Source of the DNA: Flavobacterium columnare NBRC 100251 = ATCC 23463
Lineage (GTDB): Bacteria; Bacteroidota; Bacteroidia; Flavobacteriales; Flavobacteriaceae
NCBI RefSeq assembly: GCF_002530675.1
Contig: NZ_PCMX01000023.1
Location: forward strand, 49,824-113,823
Reading direction: 5' to 3'
DNA length: 64,000 nucleotides
Part shown: in pieces, positions 1 to 8,947 of the stretch
Numbering within the stretch: the first letter of the stretch is position 1
Layout: each line of letters opens with the position of its first letter
Made by a program: the position numbers and the translations under genes
The notes under the pieces: generated by a model
Databases searched by the model: none
Seen by the model: the letters and a program-made list of their open reading frames with translations, nothing else
What the model was told of the DNA's origin: nothing

Positions 1-1
1 A

Positions 2-1417
2 TATTTTGGCCCTTATACAAGTTTTAAAACAGTAAATACTATTTTAGAACTCATCAAAGAACTTTATCCCTTACGTACTTGTAGTTATGATTTGAGCCAA
101 TCTAATATTAGATCTGGAAAATTCAAAGTTTGTCTCGAGTATCATATAGGTAATTGCAAAGGCCCGTGTGAAGGTTATGAAACACAAGTTCGTTATCACG
201 AACAAGTAAATGCTATTCGAGAGATTTTAAAAGGAAATTTTAAAGATTCATTACGTGACTTCAAGAAAATGATGCAAGATTTGGCTATGGACTTGCAATT
301 TGAAGAAGCTCAAAAAATAAAAGAAAAAATAGAAGTTTTAGAAAATTATCAAGCTAAATCAACTATATTAAATCCTAAAATCACTAATCTGGATGTCTTT
401 TCAATTATTTCTGATGAAGCAATGGCTTACATTAATTTTTTACAAATATCACATGGTGCTATTGTTCGATCTCACACTATGGAAATTAAGAAAAAATTAG
501 AAGAAACCGATTCAGAACTTTTAGAATTGGGTATTATTGAATTACGTGAACGTTTTCATTTAAATGCCAAAGAAATCATTGCTCCTTTTGAAGTAAATTT
601 AGGGGATAAAATAACCGTAACAATTCCTAAATCCGGTGATAAAAAACAAATTTTAGACCTTTCAGAACGCAATGCTAAATATTACCGTTTAGATCAACTC
701 AAACAAATTAAAATCGTAGATCCCGAAAGACATACTAACAGACTAATGGCACAGATGCAAAAAGATCTGCGTCTAAGCATTGAACCCCGCCATATAGAAT
801 GCTTTGACAATTCTAACATACAAGGTACTAATCCTGTTTCCGCCTGTGTTGTCTTTAAAAACGGGAAACCTAGCAAAAAAGATTATCGCCATTTTAATAT
901 CAAAACAGTAGAAGGTCCTAATGATTTTGCTTCTATGGAAGAGGTAGTGTACAGAAGATACAAACGCCTGTTAGAAGAACAAGAACCCTTGCCTCAACTT
1001 ATCATTATAGATGGAGGAAAAGGTCAACTCTCTTCTGCTTTAAAAAGTTTAGATGATTTAGGGCTAAGAGGAAAAATAGCTATAATAGGTATTGCTAAAA
1101 AATTAGAAGAAATTTTTTATCCTGGAGACTCCATTCCTTTATATCTTGATAAAAAATCAGAAACACTAAAAACCATCCAACATTTGCGAAATGAAGCTCA
1201 TCGATTTGGCATTACCTTTCATAGAGATAAACGAAGCAAAAATGCAATACAATCAGAATTAGAACTAATTCCAGGAATAGGCGAAAAAACAAGAGAAATA
1301 CTGCTAAAACATTTTAAAAGTGTAAAAAGGATTAAAGAAGCAACAGAAAAAGAAATTTCTGATGTTATAGGGCTTTCAAAAGCCAAAAAAATTCACGACT
1401 TTTATACTAAAAAATAG
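2..1417 (+). CDS. uvrC: UvrABC excinuclease subunit C, 5'-truncated by window edge
   Basis: UvrC makes the two incisions around a UvrB-marked DNA lesion in nucleotide excision repair. The frame is open to the window edge. The first visible residues (YFGPYTS) are the end of the N-terminal GIY-YIG nuclease domain, so about 120-130 residues are missing of a usual ~600. The 471 visible residues hold a UVR UvrB-binding segment (LQFEEAQKIKEKIE, about visible residue 100). They also hold the RNase H-like endonuclease domain, with acidic residues in CFDNSNIQG and IIIDGGKGQ and the histidine in FGITFHRDKR. The C-terminal helix-hairpin-helix is LIPGIGEKTREILL. The stop lies 4 nt before the next gene, so the two are probably co-transcribed. 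A TTG codon at 92 is not the start because homology continues upstream of it. Confidence 0.97.
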   Translation, partial: YFGPYTSFKTVNTILELIKELYPLRTCSYDLSQSNIRSGKFKVCLEYHIGNCKGPCEGYETQVRYHEQVNAIREILKGNFKDSLRDFKKMMQDLAMDLQFEEAQKIKEKIEVLENYQAKSTILNPKITNLDVFSIISDEAMAYINFLQISHGAIVRSHTMEIKKKLEETDSELLELGIIELRERFHLNAKEIIAPFEVNLGDKITVTIPKSGDKKQILDLSERNAKYYRLDQLKQIKIVDPERHTNRLMAQMQKDLRLSIEPRHIECFDNSNIQGTNPVSACVVFKNGKPSKKDYRHFNIKTVEGPNDFASMEEVVYRRYKRLLEEQEPLPQLIIIDGGKGQLSSALKSLDDLGLRGKIAIIGIAKKLEEIFYPGDSIPLYLDKKSETLKTIQHLRNEAHRFGITFHRDKRSKNAIQSELELIPGIGEKTREILLKHFKSVKRIKEATEKEISDVIGLSKAKKIHDFYTKK

Positions 1418-1421
1418 CTAT

Positions 1422-3662
1422 ATGCCTAATCTAAAATCTGCTAGTCGTTTAGCAAGTATATTCTCGTATTATTTGGGGTTCATTACTTATCTTATTCTTT
1501 TTAACACAACTCTTTCCGCACAAGAACTCAACAAAAAACCTAAAATTGGTCTTGTTCTAAGCGGTGGCGGAGCTAAAGGACTGGCGCATATTGGCGCATT
1601 AAAAGAAATTGAAAGAGCAGGCATCAAAATAGATTATATAGGAGGTACAAGTATGGGGGCTATTATAGGTGGACTATATGCTTGTGGATATACAGCACAC
1701 GAACTTGACTCTATCTTTAGTGAAACAGATCCTGACTCTATATTACGAGACAGAATACCTAGAGACAATCAAACTTTTTATGAAAAATACAACAATGAAG
1801 TATATGCTGTAACACTTCCTTTTCAAAAATTAAAAATATCGGTTCCTAAAGGAATTTCAAAAGGGCTTTACAACTTCAACTTGATTAGCAAATTAACTCA
1901 CCCATACCGACATATTACGGATTTTAGTTTATTAAAAATCCCCTTTTTATGTATCACTACTGATTTAGAAACGGGTCAAGAAATAGTTTTAAAAAAAGGA
2001 ATCCTGCCATTATGTTTATCCGCAAGTGGTGCCTTTCCCTCTTTATATTCTCCTGTACAAATAGACAATCGTTTTTATATAGATGGAGGGGTAACAAATA
2101 ATTTTCCTGTTGAAGAAGTTAAAAAAATGGGAGCCGATATAATTATAGCTATAGATGTACAAGATAATCTAAAAAACATTGATGATATTAGTGGGGCAAC
2201 GGATGTACTATCTCAAATATCAAACTTTAGTACATTACAAAGCATTGAAAAGAAAAAACAATTAATTGACTTATACATCAAACCTAATATCAAACCTTAT
2301 TCCGTTATTTCTTTTGAAGAAGGCAAAGAAATTATACAAACAGGAGTAGATGCCTGCAAACCTCATTGGGAAAAATTAAAAACGTTAGGTATACATATTC
2401 CATCTGTAACCAAAAAGGAAAAAGAAAATACATTAGACATAAACGGTATAGGTATTGAAGGTTCTAAAAATTATACTCGAAGTTATTTTTTGGGAAAATT
2501 ACGTTTTCTTCCTGAAAACAAAATTACTTATAATCAGTTGCATTCAGGATTGAATAATCTAAATGCCACACAAAATTTCACTTCTATTACATATCAATTT
2601 ATAAAAAATAACAATAAAGATGATTTGATTATTAATGTAGTCGATAATCCTATAAAAACCTACCTTAAATTAGGTTTGCATTATGACAATATTTTTAAAT
2701 CAGGAATATTATTTAATGTTACACAAAAAAATTTGATTTTTAAAAACGATGTGGCCTCTTTCGATTTAATACTAGGAGATAATACCCGTTTTAACCTTGA
2801 TTATTACATTGATAACGGATATCGTTGGAGTTTTGGTATCAAAAGCAATTACGATCAATTTAGCAGAACTAGTCTCGTAGATTTCAAAGGAAATAAATTA
2901 ATGAATCATTTCAATAGAAATTCAATAGACATTAACTACAAATCAGTATCAAACAAAACATATTTACAAACTATTTTTGCTCAAAAATTTTTAATTGGTG
3001 CTGGAATAGAGCACAAATACATAGATATAACATCCAACTCAACAGGTTCTCTCTCTCCTCAATTAGATAAAAGCCATTATTTGAGCGCAATAGGCTTTAT
3101 GAGGTTTGACTCGTTCGATAACAAATATTTTCCGAAATCGGGTTGGTACTTTTTTGGTGATATCAATAGTATTTTTCATTCATCAAATTATTCAGGCGAT
3201 TTTGAAAAAGCTTCATTATTTATGGCAGATATGGCATACGTAAAAACGTTTTGGAATCATTTTTCAATAAAAATACAATCAGAAGGAGGATTTACCATTG
3301 GCAAAAAACTCAATAACATTAATGATTTTGTATTAGGAGGTTATGGATTTCATCATTTTGGAAATTTTAGACCTTTTTTAGGATATGATTTTTTATCAAA
3401 AAGTGGCGATAGTTATGTAAAAGGAAGTTTGAGTTGTGATTATATATTTTATAAAAAACATCATCTTAACTTTACTGCGAATTTTTCAAATGTTGGAAAA
3501 AAAATATTCAATAATGGCGAATGGATTACAAAACCAGACTATACAGGATATGCTTTAGGCTATGGATTAGAGACTCTTATTGGTCCCATTGAAATCAAAC
3601 ATTCTTGGTCTCCTGAAACCACCAATCATTATACTTTCTTTAGCGTAGGATTTTATTTTTAA
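1422..3662 (+). CDS. Patatin-like phospholipase with C-terminal BamA/surface-antigen-type barrel
   Basis: Predicted outer-membrane esterase/phospholipase of 746 residues. A signal peptide spans about residues 1-33 (hydrophobic stretch, then LSAQE). The patatin domain follows: oxyanion motif SGGGAKG at 47-53, nucleophile elbow GTSMG with Ser77, and catalytic Asp221 in DGG. The Ser-Asp dyad is intact. Residues around 330-410 look like a POTRA-type linker. From about 420 to the end the sequence has alternating aromatic/polar strands and ends in an aromatic residue (SVGFYF), typical of an outer-membrane beta barrel. This matches the patatin plus bacterial surface antigen architecture of PlpD-like type Vd autotransporters. 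The gene starts 4 nt after uvrC. The lipid substrate is not known from sequence. Confidence 0.88.
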   Translation: MPNLKSASRLASIFSYYLGFITYLILFNTTLSAQELNKKPKIGLVLSGGGAKGLAHIGALKEIERAGIKIDYIGGTSMGAIIGGLYACGYTAHELDSIFSETDPDSILRDRIPRDNQTFYEKYNNEVYAVTLPFQKLKISVPKGISKGLYNFNLISKLTHPYRHITDFSLLKIPFLCITTDLETGQEIVLKKGILPLCLSASGAFPSLYSPVQIDNRFYIDGGVTNNFPVEEVKKMGADIIIAIDVQDNLKNIDDISGATDVLSQISNFSTLQSIEKKKQLIDLYIKPNIKPYSVISFEEGKEIIQTGVDACKPHWEKLKTLGIHIPSVTKKEKENTLDINGIGIEGSKNYTRSYFLGKLRFLPENKITYNQLHSGLNNLNATQNFTSITYQFIKNNNKDDLIINVVDNPIKTYLKLGLHYDNIFKSGILFNVTQKNLIFKNDVASFDLILGDNTRFNLDYYIDNGYRWSFGIKSNYDQFSRTSLVDFKGNKLMNHFNRNSIDINYKSVSNKTYLQTIFAQKFLIGAGIEHKYIDITSNSTGSLSPQLDKSHYLSAIGFMRFDSFDNKYFPKSGWYFFGDINSIFHSSNYSGDFEKASLFMADMAYVKTFWNHFSIKIQSEGGFTIGKKLNNINDFVLGGYGFHHFGNFRPFLGYDFLSKSGDSYVKGSLSCDYIFYKKHHLNFTANFSNVGKKIFNNGEWITKPDYTGYALGYGLETLIGPIEIKHSWSPETTNHYTFFSVGFYF

Positions 3663-3722
3663 TTTTTATGTTAAAGATATTTATAAAATTCATTTTTATT
3701 CGTTTATTATTTCTAAAAAAGC

Positions 3723-3730
3723 TATTTTTG
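3723..3730 (+). promoter_or_regulatory. Putative -7 element (TATTTTTG) for the permease gene
   Basis: Matches the flavobacterial TAnnTTTG -7 consensus and lies 29 nt before the permease ATG. No TTG is found 17-21 bp upstream, so support is partial. Confidence 0.4.
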
Positions 3731-3759
3731 GAACGATATAAACCAAACTTTTAAATTTT

Positions 3760-5211
3760 ATGTCTATTTGGAAAAGAAAATCTATTGATCTTTTATTAGC
3801 TGAAGCTTCTGATTCAGAAAAAGGTCTAAAAAGAACTCTGTCTTCGGGTGCCTTAGTTGCCTTAGGAATTGGAGCAATTATAGGGGCAGGACTATTTTCG
3901 CTAACAGGTATTGCCGCTGCTGAAAATGCAGGCCCTGCTGTGACTCTGTCTTTTGTTTTAGCTGCAATTGGTTGTGCTTTTGCTGGACTATGTTATGCTG
4001 AATTTGCTTCAATGATTCCAGTTGCAGGAAGTGCATATACTTATTCTTATGCTACTATGGGTGAATTCATGGCTTGGATCATTGGCTGGGATTTAGTTTT
4101 AGAATACGCATTAGGTGCTGCAACAGTGGGCGTAAGTTGGTCACGATATTTTCTAGAATTATTAAATAAATTTGGAATTCATTTACCTCATAGCTTAATA
4201 TGTTCACCTTGGGAAACTCTAAAATTAAGCGATGGTACAGTCATAGAAGGGGGCGTTATAAATTTACCTGCTGTTCTTGTAGTTTCATTACTTTCCTTAC
4301 TATTAATTAGAGGAACAAAAGAATCTGCCAATTTAAATAATTTCTTAGTGATTCTAAAAGTTGCTGTTGTAATACTTTTCATCATATTAGGCTGGAATTA
4401 CATCAACCCTGACAATTATAGTCCATATATCCCTGAAAACACAGGTGTAAAAGGTCAATTTGGATGGTCAGGTATTGCTGCTGGTGCTGCAACTGTATTC
4501 TTTGCTTTTATAGGCTTTGATGCTGTATCTACAGCAGCACAAGAAGCAAAAAACCCACAAAAAGGCATGCCAATAGGTATATTAGGTTCCTTGATTGTTT
4601 GTACAATATTATATGTTCTTTTTGCACATGTTATGACTGGTTTAGTACCTTATCATGAATTTGCTGGAGATGCGAAACCAGCTGCCACTGCGTTTTCAAA
4701 AACCCCTTATACATTCTTGCAAACAGGTCTTATAGTTGCTGTATTAGCTGGCTATACCTCTGTAATGTTAGTTATGCTAATGGGACAAAGTCGCGTGTTT
4801 TACACAATGAGTAATGACGGCTTATTACCAAAGTTTTTCAGTACTATTCACCCTAAATACAGAACTCCTTGGAAAACAAATATCTTTTTCTTACTTTTTG
4901 TGAGTGTTTTTGCTGGTTTTGTTCCTGTATCCGATTTAGGTCACATGGTAAGTATTGGTACCCTTTTAGCCTTTGTTTTGGTATGTATTGGCGTACTGGT
5001 AATGCGTGTTAAAATGCCAGATATTCCAAGAGCGTTTAAGACTCCATTAGTACCATTCGTTCCTATTGCAGGTATTTTGGTTTGTTTGTATTTAATGTAT
5101 TCGTTACCACTTGAAAGCTGGATGCGTTTAGTTATTTGGATGGCATTGGGCATCATTATATACTTTATATACGGCAAAAAAAATAGTAAGCTTAATAAAG
5201 ATAAAGAATAA
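3760..5211 (+). CDS. APC-family amino-acid permease (YfnA/CAT-like)
   Basis: Inner-membrane transporter of 483 residues, predicted to carry amino acids by proton-coupled uptake or exchange. The first helix has the APC signature (LVALGIGAIIGAGLFSLTG, about 32-50), including the GIG/IIGAG substrate-binding break. About twelve hydrophobic segments follow, including IGFDAVSTAAQEAKNPQK near 252-268, a typical APC TM6-loop sequence. Length and motifs fit the cationic amino-acid transporter-like branch (YfnA type), but the actual substrate cannot be read from the sequence. It appears to be monocistronic, with its own -7 element and a strong hairpin terminator just downstream. Confidence 0.9.
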   Translation: MSIWKRKSIDLLLAEASDSEKGLKRTLSSGALVALGIGAIIGAGLFSLTGIAAAENAGPAVTLSFVLAAIGCAFAGLCYAEFASMIPVAGSAYTYSYATMGEFMAWIIGWDLVLEYALGAATVGVSWSRYFLELLNKFGIHLPHSLICSPWETLKLSDGTVIEGGVINLPAVLVVSLLSLLLIRGTKESANLNNFLVILKVAVVILFIILGWNYINPDNYSPYIPENTGVKGQFGWSGIAAGAATVFFAFIGFDAVSTAAQEAKNPQKGMPIGILGSLIVCTILYVLFAHVMTGLVPYHEFAGDAKPAATAFSKTPYTFLQTGLIVAVLAGYTSVMLVMLMGQSRVFYTMSNDGLLPKFFSTIHPKYRTPWKTNIFFLLFVSVFAGFVPVSDLGHMVSIGTLLAFVLVCIGVLVMRVKMPDIPRAFKTPLVPFVPIAGILVCLYLMYSLPLESWMRLVIWMALGIIIYFIYGKKNSKLNKDKE

Positions 5212-5231
5212 TAAACTTATTTATACCTTTT

Positions 5232-5267
5232 AAAAACCCAAGTTAAAAATTTTTAACTTGGGTTTTT
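5232..5267. terminator. Bidirectional hairpin terminator after the permease
   Basis: A perfect 18-bp inverted repeat: arm 5232-5249 (AAAAACCCAAGTTAAAAA) and its exact complement at 5250-5267. The A and T runs at the outer ends give a T tract on either strand. It follows the permease stop by 20 nt. Confidence 0.9.
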
Positions 5268-5543
5268 TATACCCTGATTTTAACCTCAGATTACGCATTA
5301 GAAATGGATTACAGATAAAAATGGATTTGAATAGAAAAGCACTCCATTTTTCCCTTCCATGTAAAACCACAGCTATGTCAAAAAAATTCCGTGCCTTTTT
5401 ACTTTCTCCCTTTTCCTAATATAGAACATGGGGGAGGCAAAAGATACATCAGAATATTAAACACAAATCTTTTAAAATCTCTAAAAGATCACTAAGATGA
5501 TTTTATAACTATAATTTACATCCTTCTTTAAAAATCATTAATA
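5268..5543. other. Intergenic gap between convergent genes, nothing recognised
   Basis: About 275 bases between the permease terminator and the lepA terminator. I see no open reading frame of note, no RNA gene and no clear inverted repeat. Confidence 0.6.
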
Positions 5544-5575
5544 CAAAAAAAGGCAATCATTTCTGATCGCCTTTT
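5544..5575 (-). terminator. Terminator of lepA
   Basis: Read on the minus strand, AAAAGGC (5575-5569) pairs with GCCTTTT (5553-5547). An inner GATCA/TGATT-type pairing extends the stem across one mismatch, and a run of seven T follows. It lies 20 nt past the lepA stop. Confidence 0.85.
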
Positions 5576-5596
5576 GATTATAAATTATTCTTCTTA

Positions 5597-7393
5597 TTAA
5601 TCATTTAATTTTAATACTGCCATAAATGCTGATTGTGGAATTTCTACATTTCCTACTTGACGCATACGCTTCTTACCTTGTTTTTGTTTTTCAAGAAGTT
5701 TACGTTTACGTGATATATCACCTCCATAACATTTAGCGGTTACGTCTTTACGCAAAGCTTTAATGGTTTCACGAGCAATAATCTTAGCTCCAATAGCAGC
5801 TTGAATAGGAATTTCAAATTGCTGACGTGGGATTAACTCTCTTAATTTTTCACACATTTTTTTACCAATATGATACGCATTATCTTCATGAATTAAGGCA
5901 GATAAGGCATCTACATTCTGTGCGTTTAATAATACATCTAAACGAACTAACTTAGAGGTACGCATTCCGATAGGATGATAATCAAAAGAAGCATACCCTT
6001 TAGAGACCGTTTTTAAGCGATCATAGAAGTCAAAAACGATTTCAGCTAACGGCATATCAAAATTTAATTCAACACGCTCAGGAGTCAAATAAGTCTGATT
6101 TGTAATTTGTCCTCTTTTTTCAATACATAAACTCATAACATTACCCACAAAATCCGATTTTGTAATAATGGTTGCTTTTATAAATGGTTCCTCAACTCTA
6201 TCTAATTTAGACGGTTCTGGCAAATCCGAAGGGTTGTTAACAATAAATGCTGTTTCAGGGTCTTTTTTTGTATAAGCTAAATACGAAACGTTAGGTACTG
6301 TAGTAATTACAGTCATATTAAATTCACGTTCTAAACGCTCTTGAATGATTTCCATGTGTAACATACCTAAGAAACCACAACGGAAGCCAAACCCTAAGGC
6401 TGCTGAACTTTCGGGAGCAAAAACTAATGAAGCATCATTTAGCTGCAACTTTTCCATTGAGGCACGCAATTCTTCATAATCTTCTGTATCTACTGGATAA
6501 ATTCCAGCAAAAACCATGGGTTTCACATCTTCAAAACCGTGAATCATATTAGTAGTAGGTGTTTTAGCATCTGTAATAGTATCCCCTACCTTAACTTCTT
6601 TAGCTTCTTTGATTCCAGAAATTAAGTACCCAACATCGCCTGTAGAAACAACGTTTTTAGGAACTTGGTTTAGTTTTAAAGTACCTATTTCATCCGCAAA
6701 ATATTCATTGCCTGTAGCCATGAATTTAATTTTTTGACCTTTTTTAATTTCGCCATTTTTTACTCGGAAAATAACTTCAATACCTCTAAACGGATTGTAT
6801 ACCGAGTCAAAAATTAATGCTTGTAAAGGCTCTTCTGGATTTCCTTCTGGAGCAGGAATACGCTCTACTATAGCTTCTAAGATTTTATCCACACCAAATC
6901 CTGTTTTTCCAGAAGCATGAATGATATCTTCTAATTTACATCCTAGTAATTCTACTATATCATCACTTACTTCCTCTGGGTTAGCACTTGGCAAATCTAC
7001 CTTATTCAATACAGGAATAATTTCTAAGTCATTCTCTAATGCTAAGTATAAATTAGAAATTGTTTGCGCTTGTATACTTTGTGCCGCATCTACAATCAAT
7101 AAAGCACCTTCACAAGCAGCAATTGAGCGTGAAACTTCATAGGAAAAATCCACGTGTCCTGGCGTATCAATTAAATTTAAGATGTATTGTTCTCCTTTAT
7201 AATTGTATTCCATTTGGATGGCATGACTTTTAATGGTAATCCCACGTTCGCGCTCTAAATCCATATTATCTAACAACTGCGCTTGCGCTTCACGTGCCGT
7301 TACAGTTTGCGTGGCATCTAATAAACGGTCAGCCAAGGTACTTTTACCATGGTCAATATGTGCAATAATGCAAAAATTTCTAATTTTCTTCAT
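5597..7393 (-). CDS. lepA: Elongation factor 4 (LepA), ribosome-associated GTPase
   Basis: Translational GTPase, reported to act on stalled or back-translocated ribosomes and in 30S biogenesis. The 598-residue product has the P loop AHIDHGKST near residue 10, DTPGHVDF (G3), NKVDLP (G4), EF-G-like domains II, III and V, and the LepA-specific C-terminal domain ending [16 protein letters not shown]. The frame is open 14 codons further upstream. The start at 7393 was chosen because [16 protein letters not shown] matches the family N terminus and length, and because a consensus promoter overlaps the upstream codons. AAGGTAAG, a purine-rich ribosome-binding sequence, precedes this ATG. It converges with the permease gene. 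Confidence 0.97.
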   Translation of the reverse strand: MKKIRNFCIIAHIDHGKSTLADRLLDATQTVTAREAQAQLLDNMDLERERGITIKSHAIQMEYNYKGEQYILNLIDTPGHVDFSYEVSRSIAACEGALLIVDAAQSIQAQTISNLYLALENDLEIIPVLNKVDLPSANPEEVSDDIVELLGCKLEDIIHASGKTGFGVDKILEAIVERIPAPEGNPEEPLQALIFDSVYNPFRGIEVIFRVKNGEIKKGQKIKFMATGNEYFADEIGTLKLNQVPKNVVSTGDVGYLISGIKEAKEVKVGDTITDAKTPTTNMIHGFEDVKPMVFAGIYPVDTEDYEELRASMEKLQLNDASLVFAPESSAALGFGFRCGFLGMLHMEIIQERLEREFNMTVITTVPNVSYLAYTKKDPETAFIVNNPSDLPEPSKLDRVEEPFIKATIITKSDFVGNVMSLCIEKRGQITNQTYLTPERVELNFDMPLAEIVFDFYDRLKTVSKGYASFDYHPIGMRTSKLVRLDVLLNAQNVDALSALIHEDNAYHIGKKMCEKLRELIPRQQFEIPIQAAIGAKIIARETIKALRKDVTAKCYGGDISRKRKLLEKQKQGKKRMRQVGNVEIPQSAFMAVLKLND

Positions 7394-7432
7394 CGTTCTT
7401 ACCTTCCAAAAAATTGCGGAATCTTTAATATG

Positions 7433-7460
7433 CAAATATAATCAAATTCATATATCTCAA
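7433..7460 (-). promoter_or_regulatory. Flavobacterial SigA promoter of lepA
   Basis: On the minus strand TTG (7460-7458), 17 bp, then TATATTTG (7440-7433), a full match to TTG-N17-TAnnTTTG. It lies about 40 nt upstream of the lepA ATG and fixes the start choice. Confidence 0.8.
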
Positions 7461-7830
7461 CTAGAATTACAAATTCATTTATTAATCCTATCCTTTTCTT
7501 TGTGTTTTTACAGAAAATTAGGCATTACTTCTTCTATCATAATTCAATAATATCATATAAAATAGACAAAACATTATTTTTATTTAAAAACACGATGTAC
7601 AAAAACCTAATTTATTTGATATTTAAAGTTTTAACCTAAACTATATACATTAGACTTTTTGATGAAAATAAAAAAATAAAAATTGAGTGTTTTCAGATTT
7701 AAAGTCCTTTTTATCTGCAATAATTTTCTAATACATGATCTAGATTAAAGACATATAATTTACCTTTAGATCTTCAGATAAATAAATTTAAAATTTAATC
7801 TGAATTTTCAAAAAATGCTTAGAACCTAAT
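7461..7830. other. AT-rich intergenic gap between divergent lepA and dusB
   Basis: About 370 bases, very AT-rich with many short A/T runs. No gene, RNA or strong hairpin recognised until the palindrome that begins at 7831. Confidence 0.6.
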
Positions 7831-7851
7831 CATACTTTAAGTTAAAGTATG
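7831..7851. promoter_or_regulatory. Perfect 10+1+10 palindrome at the dusB -33 position, candidate operator
   Basis: CATACTTTAA, one G, then the exact complement TTAAAGTATG. The 3' end is 14 bp before the TAATTTTG -7 element, so the palindrome covers the place where the -33 box would be, and no TTG is present there. The dyad symmetry suggests binding by a homodimeric regulator. The regulator is unknown. Confidence 0.5.
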
Positions 7852-7865
7852 TTCTCATTATTTTG

Positions 7866-7873
7866 TAATTTTG
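7866..7873 (+). promoter_or_regulatory. Putative -7 element (TAATTTTG) of dusB
   Basis: Exact TAnnTTTG match 18 nt before the chosen dusB ATG. It would place the transcript start within about 10 nt of the start codon. Confidence 0.55.
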
Positions 7874-7890
7874 CACCAAAATATAGACCG

Positions 7891-8874
7891 ATGGTTAAAA
7901 TAGGCAATATAGAGCTACCTGATTTTCCTTTGTTATTAGCTCCTATGGAAGACGTGAGTGACCCTCCTTTTCGTCGCTTGTGTAAGATGCATGGTGCTGA
8001 TTTGATGTACTCTGAATTTATTTCTAGTGAGGGACTAATTCGTGATGCTATTAAAAGCCGTCAAAAACTTGACATATTTGATTATGAACGCCCGGTAGGC
8101 ATCCAAATTTTTGGTGGAGATGAAGAGGCGATGGCCATGAGTGCTAAAATAGTAGAAACCGTGCAACCTGATTTATTAGACATCAACTTTGGTTGTCCAG
8201 TAAAAAAAGTAGTCTGTAAAGGAGCTGGCGCAGGCGTTTTAAAAGATATTGACTTGATGGTACGTTTAACCAAAGCCGTTGTAAATAGCACAAATCTACC
8301 TGTAACGGTTAAAACTCGTTTGGGTTGGGATGATGCTTCTATCAATATTGATGAAGTAGCTGAGCGATTACAAGATGTAGGTATTCAGGCTTTAACTATT
8401 CACGGACGTACGCGTGCACAAATGTATAAAGGTCATTCCGATTGGTCACACATTGCACGTGTAAAAAACAACCCACGAATAAAAATACCTATTTTTGGTA
8501 ATGGTGATATTGATTCCGCGGAAAAAGCATTAGAATACAAAAATACTTATGGGTTAGATGGCATTATGATTGGTCGTGCTGCTATTGGATATCCTTGGAT
8601 TTTTAATGAGATTAAACATTATTTTACTACTGGCGAATTATTAAACTTACCTAATATTACAGATCGAGTAGAAGCAGCTAAAAACCATTTAACATGGTCT
8701 ATTGAATGGAAAGGTGAACGTGTGGGTATTGTAGAAATGCGTCGTCATTACACCAATTATTTTAAAGGAGTTCCTCATTTTAAGGAGTATCGTAACCAAT
8801 TGGTTACATTAGATAATTATCAAGATTTATTATTTGTTTTTGAAGAAATTATTCATAAGTATTCTGAAAAATAA
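7891..8874 (+). CDS. dusB: tRNA-dihydrouridine synthase (DusB family)
   Basis: FMN enzyme that reduces uridines in the tRNA D loop. The 327-residue TIM-barrel shows LLAPMEDVSDPPFRRL near the N terminus (FMN-binding first strand), NFGCPVKKV with the conserved catalytic Cys, KTRLGWD, IHGRTRAQMYKG, NGDI and IGRAAIGYPWIF, all Dus hallmarks. The frame is open from 7849, but the upstream 14 codons overlap a -7 element. MVKIGNIELPDFP at 7891 gives the usual family length. Expression may be controlled by the palindrome at the promoter. It ends at a strong bidirectional terminator shared with pckA. Confidence 0.93.
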   Translation: MVKIGNIELPDFPLLLAPMEDVSDPPFRRLCKMHGADLMYSEFISSEGLIRDAIKSRQKLDIFDYERPVGIQIFGGDEEAMAMSAKIVETVQPDLLDINFGCPVKKVVCKGAGAGVLKDIDLMVRLTKAVVNSTNLPVTVKTRLGWDDASINIDEVAERLQDVGIQALTIHGRTRAQMYKGHSDWSHIARVKNNPRIKIPIFGNGDIDSAEKALEYKNTYGLDGIMIGRAAIGYPWIFNEIKHYFTTGELLNLPNITDRVEAAKNHLTWSIEWKGERVGIVEMRRHYTNYFKGVPHFKEYRNQLVTLDNYQDLLFVFEEIIHKYSEK

Positions 8875-8894
8875 ATTCAAAAATATGTATTCTA

Positions 8895-8932
8895 AACAAG
8901 ACGGGCTTTCCTTTAGGAAAGCCCGTCTTGTT
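8895..8932. terminator. Bidirectional terminator between dusB and pckA
   Basis: Arms 8895-8912 (AACAAGACGGGCTTTCCT) and 8915-8932 are perfect complements, GC-rich in the middle, with TTTT on the plus-strand side. It serves the two convergent genes. Confidence 0.92.
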
Positions 8933-8947
8933 TTAGATATTCTTGTT

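Noticed and set aside
7233..7550. Plus-strand frame overlapping the lepA start and promoter
   Set aside because: It is antisense to lepA codons and runs through the promoter, with no domain or start signal.
7461..7830. Possible small RNA gene in the lepA-dusB gap
   Set aside because: No promoter match with the proper spacing, no terminator hairpin and no known RNA motif could be seen.
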